Below the pieces are notes generated by a model. It made no database searches, was not told the origin of the DNA, and saw only the letters and a program-made list of their open reading frames with translations. Both the position numbers and the translations under genes were made by a program. A stretch of 64,000 bases of DNA from Selaginella tamariscina (lineage: Eukaryota; Streptophyta; Lycopodiopsida; Selaginellales; Selaginellaceae). Location: contig PUQB01000161.1 of NCBI GenBank assembly GCA_003024785.1, positions 312,223 through 376,222 of the forward strand. Direction: 5' to 3'. Of this stretch, positions 47,307 to 60,030 are shown one piece after another; the stretch's first letter is position 1, and every line of letters begins with the position of its first letter.

Positions 47307-48207
47307 CTATTCGGGCTGGATCTTCTCGTTTCCCGGCAGCACAGCAAGGGCCACTTCACGAGCTTGTTTTGGACGTCGATGACAATTCTCCAACTTGTGG
47401 TACGGGTCCCCACAGTACAAACAAAGCTTGTACTGAATCCGCTTCTGACGTTCGGTTGGCAAAAGCTTGCCTCGGCGTGATCGCCCTAATTCCATCGGGG
47501 ATGGTTCTACTGAGGAAGATGATGAATCAGCAGATGAGGGAACAGGGACTGCAGAAATGGAAGAAGACGGCACCAAGAAGAAAGAAGGATGCCGACGTTC
47601 TTGTTTCGCTCGATCAACCGGTTGTCACAACGAATTGCCAACTCGATCATGCTGGTGAGGGTTTGGAACCGCAAAATTCAGCAACATGTCTTTGACCTCG
47701 TCCTGCAACCCCGACCGGAAAACCTCCTTGAGAGCACGATCTCCCCATGTGACATCACAAGCAAGAAGTTGAAACTTCGATGCGTACTCTGCTACCGACA
47801 TACCCCCTTGGTGAAGCTGACGGAGTTTGGTGATGGCAGCACTCTCACGATCCACGTCACTGAACATCGCCGTGAACCGTTCCACAAACTCGTCAAAATT
47901 CCCAAGGATCGGATCATTGTTCTCCAGCAAGGCTGAGAACCATGAAAGAGCAGAACCAGAAAGCAGCGACCCGATCAATCCAACCTTAATGGGTTCTGTG
48001 CTGTAGCGCCTCGGCTGCATCACGATCCGCAGACGAACTTGATTGAGAAAACCTCGGAACTTCGATCGGGTACCATCGAACTTTTGGCATGCTGATCTTT
48101 GGCTCTGGAGAATTCGCACGCTGTCGGAGCTGATCATTCTCCAGGTGTAGTTGTTCGAGCTGCTGCTGGAGGGCAGCAACTTGCTCATGAAGAGCATGCT
48201 CGGACAT
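47307..48207 (-). pseudogene. gag of the minus-strand gypsy element
   Basis: The start at 48207 gives MSEHALHEQVAALQQQLEQL, a coiled-coil N-terminus, then PKISMP. A frame change leads to the capsid-like domain (QPRRYSTEPIKVGLIGSLLS, about 48030-47970; SVAEYASKFQLL, 47790). Another break precedes the zinc knuckle CLYCGDPYHKLENC (about 47423-47382). The knuckle type CX2CX4HX4C and the domain order are those of plant gypsy Gag. Confidence 0.85.
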
Positions 48208-48360
48208 GATGAGTCGAAGAAGAAAAAAATCAAAAAGAAAAAGAGAAGAAAATCAGAAAAGAAAAAAAATCGAAAAGAAAATTGAAAAGAGAGAAAGAAA
48301 GAAAATGGGATCGATGACAAGCGGAAACAGAAGCTTGTCACTACCTAGAATCATTCAAAC

Positions 48361-48716
48361 TGTCACGACCTTGTGCAAAGGGCGAAACCTTTAAACAAGG
48401 GTGGAACCTTGAAAGGAGGAGATTGTATTCAAGAAAAAATGAATACAAAATGAAACACAAGGCCGAAGACTGGTGTTGAATGATTCTGAGAAACCTGGAA
48501 CTGGAACCCTGTTTATATATCTGAGGTCCTGAGGATTGTATGGTCCACAACTGGTCTGGAATGTGTGGTCCACAATTGGTCTAATATACGCCTTGCTATT
48601 GATGGTGTAGTTTAACATTCAGGATCGTATGGACCAGTTGGTTAACACATGTGTGTGTTAGTTAAAAGGTCTTAGGTTCAAGTCCCGTGGAAGGTAAATA
48701 ATCCATGATCCTTACA
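48361..48716 (-). repeat. 5' LTR of the minus-strand gypsy element
   Basis: The plus-strand sequence runs TGTCACGACC...GATCCTTACA. It lacks the string tctggaacatgcgtatga-type segment found in the 3' LTR near 43430. No standard Met primer site is obvious in the adjacent sequence. Confidence 0.9.
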
Positions 48717-48734
48717 ATTCATTTACACGTGTCA

Positions 48735-48864
48735 CTATTTAAAGAGAAAAAACACACTTATTGTTAATTAATTAGAAAAATATATATCAAACTTTAAGTT
48801 TTAAATAGTGAAAAAACACACTTATTGTTAATTAATTAGAAAAGTATATATCAAACTTTAAGTT
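48735..48864. repeat. Two-copy tandem repeat, period 64 bp
   Basis: The string aacacacttattgttaatta occurs at 48751 and 48815 with matching flanks (atatatcaaactttaagtt). Immediately outside the retrotransposon. Confidence 0.85.
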
Positions 48865-50537
48865 AATGATGCAATAAAATATTAATACAAAACTTAATAA
48901 GTAACTGAATAAACATTATTCAATAAAGAATCCATTAGTGTCTTCACGAGCTATTAGTTAATTCTTTGTTAATGAATATTAGATATTATTATTACTTAAA
49001 TGCACCAGGGCTCCTCTCTAATTTTATTAATACGAATTGTACAACTAAAGAAAACAAAAATTTTAAAATGAACCTTCACTATAAGTGATAATAAGATTAG
49101 TTGAATAACTTTGGTGTCACATCATGTCTTATGAAATTAAATTAATAAAAGTTTATCATGAATGAAAAAGTTAATTAACAAGTATGTCAAATATATTTAG
49201 AATATTTAAAAATATACATAAAATATTTTTTGTGTAAGAGAATTGACACATATACATATGTGTTTGTGTTTTTTTGTAGGCACACCTTCATGTTGTGAAA
49301 AAATGGTAAAGTAGTGGCACTATTGAACATAGCTCTAAGTGTGTTTATACGATAGAGTTGCTGTAACGAAGAGAGCTATCGAAAAAGGAACATGAGGATG
49401 GAAAAACGCACTAAATATATTAATTATTAATCATTTACTTTTAATAATATTAACATTTAAATTAATTATAGTTTAATATCAGTTGGTTATTTAAATAGTT
49501 TATAACTTTGTTTATCAGCTTCTTCAACATTCATTGAAACATTGCTGGATTGCATGTTTTGGCAACTTCGATTTGAGAAAATACAAAGTAGCTATATTAA
49601 AACACTATATTATTTACATTTAAAATGTTATTATCAAAGTGAGACTATTAAAGTCTAGCATAAACATGGAGAGTGTAACTAGCATAACTATTAACTATCA
49701 AATTATGATTTGTTGTTATTTACTTTATATAAATTTAATAAGTTAATAGGTTCAATATAATTAAAGTTAAAGATAAAATTTAGGTAATCACTCATATTCC
49801 AAAATGTGTTAATCTCGACACCATGCAATGATGAGAATTTTTTTCATCTTTCAATAGTAAATCAATGTTAATTATCATTAACTATAATAATAATTAAGTT
49901 AAATTAAAAGGTTGGAAATGCTAGAGAGTGTTGCCTTCTCTCTCTTTATATTTAAATTATAAGGTGTGTATATATATGATCTATATCTATCATAACAATC
50001 ATTAATTAACATGTATAACACATACATTATGGTTTCTAATTATATACATATTATATGTAATGTTGAAAAATGATTTACCATATTATTATATATGTAACAC
50101 AATATACTTGTAAGTATAAATAAAACATGATATGCATATAAAATATAATATAAGTACTATTATGATTTATAATGTATAATTAGTTTATATATATATTCAT
50201 TCATACATATGTATTAATTTATTCATATTAAAGCTAATCCTATGCGGCATATGTACACCAACTCAGTAGATACACTAGAATACACATCAAATATATTAAT
50301 CTTTATAATATTAAATATAATGAGTTTAAAAAATAACTACAACATTGTGGAGAAGAAAATATACTTTAAAAGATTGAATGTTTTTCAAATTTAAATAAAT
50401 TATCAACCATATTAAAATTAAAATATTTAAACAATTCATTATTTAGTAAAACAAAATAAATAAATTATATATATATATATAAATGCGGACTCCCATATTA
50501 TTATTTGTATATAGTTGAACAACGGAATATTCAGTAT

Positions 50538-50573
<36 letters not shown>

Positions 50574-50626
50574 CTAGTAGTTATAGATGGAAGGCTTACA
50601 GCATATCTATCACATGTGAATAATAT
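48865..50626. other. AT-rich spacer
   Basis: No gene found. A (ga)n run of about 34 bases lies at 50540-50570, close to the end of the HSP20-like gene. Confidence 0.5.
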
Positions 50627-51037
50627 TCATATGAATCTTCGTAGCATCTCTACTCCCCTATATAGCACACCTCTGGATCTTTTCACCGGCTCCTGTAAAC
50701 AGCCACAAGTCACAAACCATCTCGGGTGTGCCTCTCCCTCTCTAAAAAATACACATACAATACCTGGATTGGTACCGGACGTCTAGGGATAGACACCCTT
50801 AAAAGACCATCACACAGCTCGTGAGTGATGTTGTGTCTAGAGACATCTTCCATAAGGATGAACTTGACAGCAAAGATCTTCCTTGGACCGCCCCTCTCTT
50901 GTCTCAATACCTTTCCCACCTCCAACTCCCTGTCCTCAGTAACTCCTCTGATCGAAATAACACTATCTTCTTCTACCTGTACCGTACACATACATATGCA
51001 TGAGCATATCCTTCGTGTGTGTGTGTGTGTGTGCGCG

Positions 51038-51081
<44 letters not shown>

Positions 51082-52106
51082 CATATACAAGTACATGATG
51101 CAGGTGTTAAATTTAGGTTATATGTATGTTTCTGTGTGAACTTACATTACATATATATAATGCTATATGTGTATAGTTAGATTACGTAACATTCTGCGTA
51201 AAGACGAGCTTACAGCGTACTAACCTGGATCTGTACAGACTTGACACGCGGCATCTCAAGGAGGAAGAGATAGGAATCCGACAACTGATGTATGTCCGTC
51301 AACGGAGTTACGGTGACGGACTCGTTAACGGGGCAGGGTGGCGGTATGCGAGACAAAGGCAGCGGTTTGATGACTTCATCTAAACACTCCACGGTGCAAC
51401 TACCCATCCTGATAGGGGAAGAGGAATATGCTCCGTCGTGTCCACTTCCGTGTTCGCTCCTTGGTCATGTAGAATGGGGACAGTGACCTTCAGCACCAAC
51501 TTGTGCGTGTTAGTACGCCATACACATGCCCAGAACGGATCTCCACACTCAGAGTGTGATATGCCATGAACATACATAAATATAATCTATACCTTTAACA
51601 GGCCGTCGCTCAACTCGTGAGTGATATGGTGCATATCCACATCGAGAGCAAGGACAAACTTACGAGCAAAGACTTTATGGGTGCCCCTCTGTCAGCACGA
51701 GCCAGTTGACGAAACAGCTCTTCCACGACAACTCCTTTAATGGAGAGGACACGAGAAGCCTCGTCCACCTGCAAACAAAAAGCCTCGTTTTTTATCTCTC
51801 GTATATGTACACACAAACATGATCATACAGAATTTCTGACCTCTAACTGGACGGATTGGACACCGGGCATCTCCAGGAAGAAGAGATAGGAGTCGGGAAG
51901 AGAAAACGATGTTCCGTCAATGTGCTGGGAATGATGGAAATCCCCATGCCGCATCTATAGAGTAGATACATGGGCTCTTCCTTAATCTCTTTGGAGGCAG
52001 AGCAGCTCGTCCTTGTGGATTGCTTCCCACAGTTGTTGTCGCATCCCTGCGCCACTACCACTAGCGCCAATGCGCACACCGCCAGAATCAGTCGCATCCT
52101 CTTCAT
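50627..52106 (-). pseudogene. Double HSP20 (alpha-crystallin) domain protein with N-terminal signal-like segment
   Basis: Exons placed from splice sites: 52106-51841, 51768-51593, 51487-51225, 50976-50764, 50692-50627. The start MKRMRLILAVCALALVVVAQ is a clear signal-peptide-like helix, so the ER or secretion is suggested. Two alpha-crystallin domains follow. Each is split by an intron at the same place: SLPDSYLFFLEMPG..VQLE / VDEASRVLSIKGV..ITHELSDGLLK, then QLSDSYLFLLEMPRVKSVQIQ / VEEDSVISIRGV..ITHELCDGLLRVSIPR. HITHELxDGLL is the conserved end of plant small heat-shock domains. Frame changes near 51960, 51700 and 51430 break the chain, so it is a pseudogene or carries indel errors. A possible extra 5' exon (52331-52208, MAVTKALRLEKVNMYEGL) could instead put the hydrophobic helix internally. 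Confidence 0.65.
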
Positions 52107-52331
52107 CGCAAAGAACCCTTCGCACAAGGTTTAACTCTTATTACAGAATATTAAAGTAATTACTCTGAAATTCCGAATAGTATACATACACACACAAATA
52201 TATATACCTTGGTACAAAAGTGTTTTTATTAGTTGGAACTTGTGAGAAGCCGATAACAACGATGTATAACCAGCCAGTAAACCCTCGTACATGTTAACCT
52301 TCTCCAATCGTAAGGCTTTGGTAACAGCCAT

Positions 52332-53915
52332 GGTGAATAAACATGCAAAAACATGTATATCGATTTACTCCTACTCAATGCTTTAACACAAATACGTATA
52401 ACAAACATTAACTAATCATTATTACCAAATTAATTAGCCAGCACGCCTTACGTCTCATACATACATACATACGTATACATATATCTTATTTGTTATGTAT
52501 TGATAGTTATACACACGCACACACGCAGGCACCCGTAAACACATGTTATTTGCAAAAACACTACCATCCTATTAATATTTATATATATAAATACCTTTTT
52601 ATATTCCATTAACCACACGTTCTTTAGTGTTCTTCCAATCTAGGAAACGAAAAAACTAACCATATTTCTGTCTTCAAGTACAGTATCAACCACCGTCCTC
52701 TTAAAAAGTCTCTATGCGCTTCTAATATGTTACCACAAGTTAATCTTTTATTCACTAATACACACACTCATACATACCCACGAGGCTCGTTCGGTAAGTT
52801 CAATACTGTGTCAGAATAATAAAAATCAAAAAGTGCATTTACAATAATTCTGGAAGGTAATCTTTTAAAAATTAAGTGTAAAATATCATTATATTACAAT
52901 ATCAGGCCACGGCAATAAACACTCATCTTGCTCATCCCCATTAGTATCGTTTGTTTGCTTGCCGTGTGTGTGTACCTGCATAGAAACCTCAGCGTGTGTG
53001 TGTACGTGCATAGAAAAGAAACATTGTATCTCCACATTGCATAGAATACCACGTAAACTAAGTGCTAAACTGTGGCCTAAATGTGTGATTAATTAAGATT
53101 GAAGATAAAAATATATGAATTGAGTTTATTAATGGTTATTATACTGTTCAAAATTTATATAATATATAGGTATAATATTACTGTATACCACAAGTTTGTC
53201 GTATTTTGGTCTTAAAAGCTTGTAGATATCTTGCACATTCAATATACAACCATGTAAGTAAAACGAATTAGTTCCAATTATAAGGCTAAGTTTAAACTCC
53301 ACCTCGATGTAACGGAGGTCGAGCTCTTAGTTATAAATAATTCATCATCTAGTGTACGAATAGTAGTCGATTTAATTTCCACATAACTCCTATGGTTTAA
53401 CTACATCATTATATATATGCATTATAAAGATTATTATGTTTAAGGTTATATTTATTTTTAAACCTTGTTTCCCGTTTTTGTTTTCAGTGATTCCTTAATT
53501 AAAAAATAAACAATTTTATTAGTATATAACCTCACAATATGCTATAGACATGCAGTACAAATACGTACACAAATATAAATCTCAGTATATACTCATTATT
53601 CACTAAAGTTAAATGACCTAAATCACATCGTATAATTTCAACATAAATCACAAATTTTATGTTATATATGATTTATGTAATGAAATTAATATACTTATCG
53701 TACTTAAAAGATAATCACAAGTAAAGTTAAAGTTACATGCAAAAGAAAAATACATCAAATAATTAACATAAATTTTATGTTATATTTCCCGTTGGAATGC
53801 ACGCAATATTATAAGAAGTAAAGCACTATCCATAAAGAGAAAGCTATATTATAAATATAATACTTGTATGTACTTATAAATGCAAAGTAAATTGAATATG
53901 AAGAGACTTATGAAT

Positions 53916-53953
<38 letters not shown>

Positions 53954-56208
53954 CTAAACTTACATATGTATATACACATGTATAAAGAAATTTATATTTT
54001 TTCTTAAGAACCTACAGACACATATAAACATAATCATATGTATGAATATATATTTATTTACATATTTCTTTTCATAAATAAAACATTTTAATATTAAATA
54101 TAGAATTTACAACAAATATTATCTCTTATCTCCCTTGCCGAACATGTACGCTCGCTTTTCCGTTGCCTGTAATGTGTGTGCGTGTATGTGAGTGTGTGTG
54201 TACGTATGTGTGTTATAAGAGCTCAAAACGCTCTAACATACTGAGCGCGTGTGTGATACAGAAACACACATTACCTGGGATTCCTATTGATCTACGTGCT
54301 GATGTGTAATGCCACGTGGCATTTGAATGTGTAAAGTTATCTTTTATTGTTGACAATTATGATGAGCCAAAATATAGCAAAAGATACTTTAATTAAATAA
54401 TTAAACCTTATATTATTTCTCACTTATTTAAAAATGGCTATATTTAAGGTATGATTTTAGGATATAGTGCATATGCTAATTGAATAGTTAGATTTTATTT
54501 TAATATCATTTTTAGTTAATAATAACATTTATCTAGAAGTTAAATGTTGTTGATTTAAATTTAAATAATAATTGTATAAAAATAAAATATATTAGTAATT
54601 TTATTGAATTTAAATAAGAGGGTTTGGACATTGATGATAAAATATATTTTAATTAAATAATTAAAATTTTATTTCAACCAGGGAAATGATAATAAATACA
54701 TTAACAATATTATATTTTTGACAGAGGAGATATACAATTTATGTTTTACATAATATTTGCACAAAAATTAAAAGATATTAATAATATGTTAGGTATATAT
54801 GTATGTTGTATTAAATAATATTAAGAATTTCTAAAATACAAGTATAGGCTACCAATATTTCTATACTAAAACACGCACACAAGTTTTGAAATTATGATTT
54901 AATAGATAGAAGTTATATTAATGTTTCATATGCTTCTCAAGTTCAAGTGAAATGAAGAGTTAATATTAATATTAATAATAACAGTATTTATCTTTAATCT
55001 TAGCATTTATGTTTATTTTTAAGTATTATTTATCTTAAACAAATTGTTGTGTATAAAACTTAATTAATTGACATGTATTTAAAGAAAACTTAAATATGCT
55101 AAATGATGCATATAAGTGAAATACATGGGATGTTAATTATTACTATATATATATATATATTAATATATACAGATATATTATTACATAATATTTGACACAT
55201 ATATAGTTTCTCTTTAGAATAGTATAAATACAGAAAAGTAATTAATAGTTTTATAAACTTAACATATATGCATGTATACGCAAGTTTTTAAATATTTCTA
55301 AAGATTATAAATTGATAGTTTAGTTTATTATAACTATATATATATAACATGTCTACAAAAGAAATTATTATTTTGTTCATGAACCTTAAAGAACAATATG
55401 AATATGCATTTCACACACACACACACAAACATAATCGGCCTCCCTTTTTGTATTATAATAATTAATTAAAGCTTAATTAATTGGTAAATACATATTTAAA
55501 GAAAACTTAAATATATAAATAATATGTATAAACCCTGATGATCTTTAATTTATATCTTCTAAATGTATATTAAATTATTAAAATAATTAGTTTAATTAAC
55601 TGTGATTAAGGGAGGGGCCTGAATTGTGAAAACTAGCCATCATATTTATATGTATGATTTCTTTATATATTCATTTTGCATATATTTTAATATATAATTT
55701 ACTAGTTTATACACAATATACATATATTTTATTTTATATTTATAACAAAAATAACAATTTTTTTAATGAGTTACCAGCTGAGTTAAATATAATGCATATG
55801 TAAAATCAGGTAGTGCAATAACGTTAAAATCATGTATTATATAAACATTTTTTACATTTAATAAATATGTATAGATATTTATGGAAAATTATATAGAAAT
55901 ATTGTACATTGTATTATTATGTATGAATATATAATGCATTATTATCATGTTATGAATATGTTTAGATAATTTAGTCTTTTATATTGCTATTAATGTAAAA
56001 TTTACTACTCATAATTGTGAACTCTCTCTCTATGTGTGTTGTGTGTGTGTTATATGTATATTATATGTGTGTGTGTGTGTGTACATATATTTACTTGTAT
56101 AATCATTGATATATCTATATATCATTTGTCATGAATTTGTAATAAAGAAAAGAAAAATAAAAGATGGAACATACATGTATTATATAATGTATTATTATTA
56201 TTATAGTC
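52332..56208. other. AT-rich spacer with microsatellites
   Basis: No gene recognised. Contains (ta)n at about 53920-53950 and 55145-55160 and (tg)n at 54175-54210 and 56035-56085. Duplicated strings of modest length (for example aaagaaaacttaaatat at 55080 and 55498) suggest old local copies. Confidence 0.5.
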
Positions 56209-58105
56209 TTAACTCCATGGCCACTTAAATGCAGTAGCAGCTCTGGCTTTCTGAAGAGCATCAAGAGCCCTGGCCTGAGCTTCTTGTGCTGCCTTGTCAA
56301 CTCGAGGCCTACATATTTGAGAAAGCTTAACACAACAACACGCACACGCGCGCGCGCACACACACATGCACAGAAATATTAAATATGTAATTATAAGACT
56401 TACTCTTGTTTGGCAGTGTCAAGCTCTGGCGATGTCGGTCCCTTAGTATCTTTGTATCTACACAGTTTAAAACAAAAATAATCACAATAGTACACATAAA
56501 TATGCACACACACATATACACACACACACCAACGTACTTATAAACTACATACTCAGTAGTGTCAGTCTTTGGCGGTGTAGGAGAAGTGACCGATTTAGTA
56601 TCCTTATTTCTACAAAAGAAAATATCAAGGTAGGCCGTTAGAGAGAGAGAGCATAATAGGTGTATATTTGATATACACCTATTATTTACATGATAATTAT
56701 ATACAAATGATAAGAGGATAATTCACCTATTAAAATTATTATTGTACAGATGCTATACTCTCTCACTCACACACCAAACAGGATGGTCTCTCCTTCCTTC
56801 CCTCTCTCTCTCTCTTCTCTCTCTTCACACACACACACACACACAAACACCTTGAATCAGGTGATGACTGTTCCATTGTCTTTGGTGGGCTAGGTGTGGG
56901 AGAACTTGGTGGCTTAAGGTCCTCATATCTGGAAAATAGTATTATACTAATTTGCTTTTTGATCAATTATTAATCATAATTAATAGGAATATAAACTATA
57001 AAACTATATAGAAAATAATAGGTATGAAGGTATGTACCTGGTGTAAGGTGATAAGGGCTTTGATGCTGGTAAAGGCGATGAAGGCTCTCTGCTAAACAAT
57101 TATTTGATACAATAATTATTTTTCATAACTAGAAAAGTTGAAAAATATAAACAATTGATTTAATATTTAGTAGATAGTAATTATCCATGATACCTTGCAT
57201 TCAAGTTGTTTTACTCTCTTTGGAGAGTGCGGAACTTTTATCATCCTCCACTTCTGCGAGACAATAGCAATAGTAATTAATTATACAGATATTAATAAGT
57301 TCATACATTTCTAATATAGGTAATAGTTCTTGATATGTAATAATTATTGTTATTACTAATCTTATCAATTACTATTTAAGTGTGTGTCGAGAGAGTTTCA
57401 TCTTCAAAAAGGTCTTACCAGAAGCTGGTGTCTGTGGAGGTGGAGAAGCAGAAGGCTTAAGGTCTGTATATCTGCAGCAATATACAATTGAAAATCTATA
57501 GAATATATATTCATATGTAATTATATAGTATTACATATGTTAAAGCTATTCACCATACATATATAAAAATTGCAAAAGTATTTGTTAAATAAATGTGTGG
57601 AGTTGTGTATTGTTTGATATACATAGAATACGTGTGCGTGTTTGTGTTACACATATGCCATGTCTTATACCTTGAGTAGGTAGACAACGGTGCTGGTTGA
57701 CCATTCGAGTCAGAGTCAATTGATGGAGTTGACTCTGACTCCGCCGATGAAATTGAGTTCGACTTAACTGGCTGACTAGGTTTGACGTTTTCCTTCTGCC
57801 ACGGCCAACGAAACGCAGGAGTATTAGTCTCTGAAAAAGTATCCGTATTGGACTCCGTATCAGTTTTCGTATCTTCCATATTAGATTCCTTAGTATTTTT
57901 TGTAGAACTCTCTGCGCTTGGCGCCTTTGGCATTGGAGAAGATGGTGGCTTTAGATCAGAGTATCTAGTACATGATGGAAATTAGCATTACTATATACTC
58001 ATATTACTACGTTTTCTTGTTAAAGAACTTTACCGGTTGTAAGGTGATAATGGTCTTGATGTTTTAGCTTCCTCCACGTTCTCCTTTTGCGGAGGCCTGA
58101 AAGAC

Positions 58106-58143
<38 letters not shown>

Positions 58144-59997
58144 GGAGACAGACAGACAGACAGACAGACAGGTGGGGTACATCAAATAGACACCTATGCA
58201 CAATTGTAGCTTATAATACCTTGTAGCAGATGGGGTTGGTTTTGTAGTTTCCTTAGTGGTCTCAGGGTCGTCTTTGCAAAGGGCTGGAAAATAAGTAATT
58301 ATAAGATAGTGTGCGTGCCCACATACACACGCTTTTGTACAGATATATTAAGTAAATCATAGAAAAAACTATCATAAAAGAGAGAGTGAATATTCTATTG
58401 TACCTGAATATACAACTATATTGTGTAGCTTATTATACCTTGTATTAGATGAGGTTGCTTTTGTGGTCTCAGTGCTCTCAGAATAGACTTTTTGCAAAGG
58501 GCTGAAGGCAAGGAACTTAAAAGACGAATTGTGTGTGTGTGTGTGTGTATAAACATTTATATATACACGCTTGTATACAGATAAGAAGTAAATCATATAA
58601 TGAGCTAAAATAAAAACCTTGTATCTGAGGGGATTGTTGACTTGGGAGTCTCCTTGGTGACAGGTTTATCTTTCTGTGAAACGCTGAAAGAAAAACCCAT
58701 GAGAGAGTGCGTGTGTCCATGGTCGCTATATATATATATATATATATATATAAACAATAACGAAGTACCTTGCATCTATTTCATTAACGGTCTTGGGCTC
58801 CGTTTGCTGTGAAACACTGGAGAACAAGTCACACATTATTATAAAGACTTAAGTGTGTGTGTAACATTATGCATAGTTTGTGTCTACGTGTGTGTGCTCT
58901 ACATATATAGTAAGTATATATATATATATTTATTTATAGTAAGTAAAGATACCTTGTATTTGTGTCTGCGTCTTCTTGTTGCCAAAACCATCGAAATTTG
59001 CCCGGTTTTTTGGGAACCTCCTCAATTACCTCCGTGTTTTCTTCCTTGGGCGGTTCTTCACTTTTCACTGGTTTAACTGGTTTTCCATCCAATTGTTTAC
59101 CATATTTTTCGCTCTTAGCTACTTGTTTGCATAACTCTTTGGAGGTTTTGAGTCTTCTGTCCACAGAAGAAGCGATTCTCTCTTTCTCTTCCTTACTCAA
59201 CCTGCATTAATGTAATTAAGCCCACACACACACGTGTGCCTGTGTGTGTATAATATGAATAAGGTTTGCTCTTATGTGAGATGTAGTTTGATCGCGAATA
59301 TAAAATTTACACGCGCGCGCGCAAACACCACACCCTCTACGAAACATTAGTATTAAAATCTAAAACAAATTATCTATTAAGCATATAAAAGACAAAAAGG
59401 CTTATCTTTTTCGAATAATAATTGAGGTTTTACTCAATTTACTATCTTTAATATATATCTTTTTATAGTGTTTGACATAAGTGTTGCTCCCAGTTTGCAT
59501 ACATATATATGTGAACGTTACACACGCACACCCACACTATATATGTACAGAAAATTCTCATTAACTGGATGCGTAGCCACTAACACACACACACACACAC
59601 ACGCACACGCACACGCACACGCAGAGATACAATATTTGATATAATGGCATAGCCAGGTATAATATGGACTTACATATCGTATTTTTGACACCTCTTAGCA
59701 TAGCTGGTAACTAATATGTCTATTACACACAGACACACAAACACGCACACGCACACGAACAGACAGAACACACATCATATATTCAGTTTCTTTTTAGTTA
59801 TCATACGTTAATATGTGTATTACTAATAAGTTAATAAGTATAATAATTATACATATAAAAATAGTGTATATTATTAAATAATTAAATAATGCATTTTTCG
59901 TTAAATTTCCGGGCTGGTTCTTCTCGTAGATAGTATGATCTATATATCTATATATAATAATATATATATTTTAATGATGTGTTGTGTTGTGTGTGTA

Positions 59998-60030
<33 letters not shown>

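Larger units (their letters stand above)
43178..48716 (-). mobile_element. Ty3/gypsy retrotransposon, minus strand, with perfect 5-bp target duplication
   Basis: LTRs at 48361-48716 (5') and 43178-43574 (3') are flanked by the direct repeat attca (43173-43177 and 48717-48721). Read on the minus strand, the order is gag, zinc knuckle, protease, RT, RNase H, integrase and an SH3-like tail. The LTRs differ by one internal deletion of about 20-30 bp and many substitutions, so it is older than the plus-strand element at 33.3 kb. Every coding block has frame breaks. The element is related to the fragment at 1-1133 by its gag. Confidence 0.93.

Noticed and set aside
48301..48360. Met-type primer-binding site next to the 5' LTR of the minus-strand gypsy element
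   Set aside because: The adjacent minus-strand sequence (gtttgaatgattctaggtag) does not match TGGTATCAGAGC; the primer remains unidentified.
56327..56966. Cys/Val-rich open frames near 56.3-56.9 kb as separate genes
   Set aside because: They are driven by (gt)n and (ct)n intron repeats; only the embedded repeat-exon parts belong to the TIC62-like gene.
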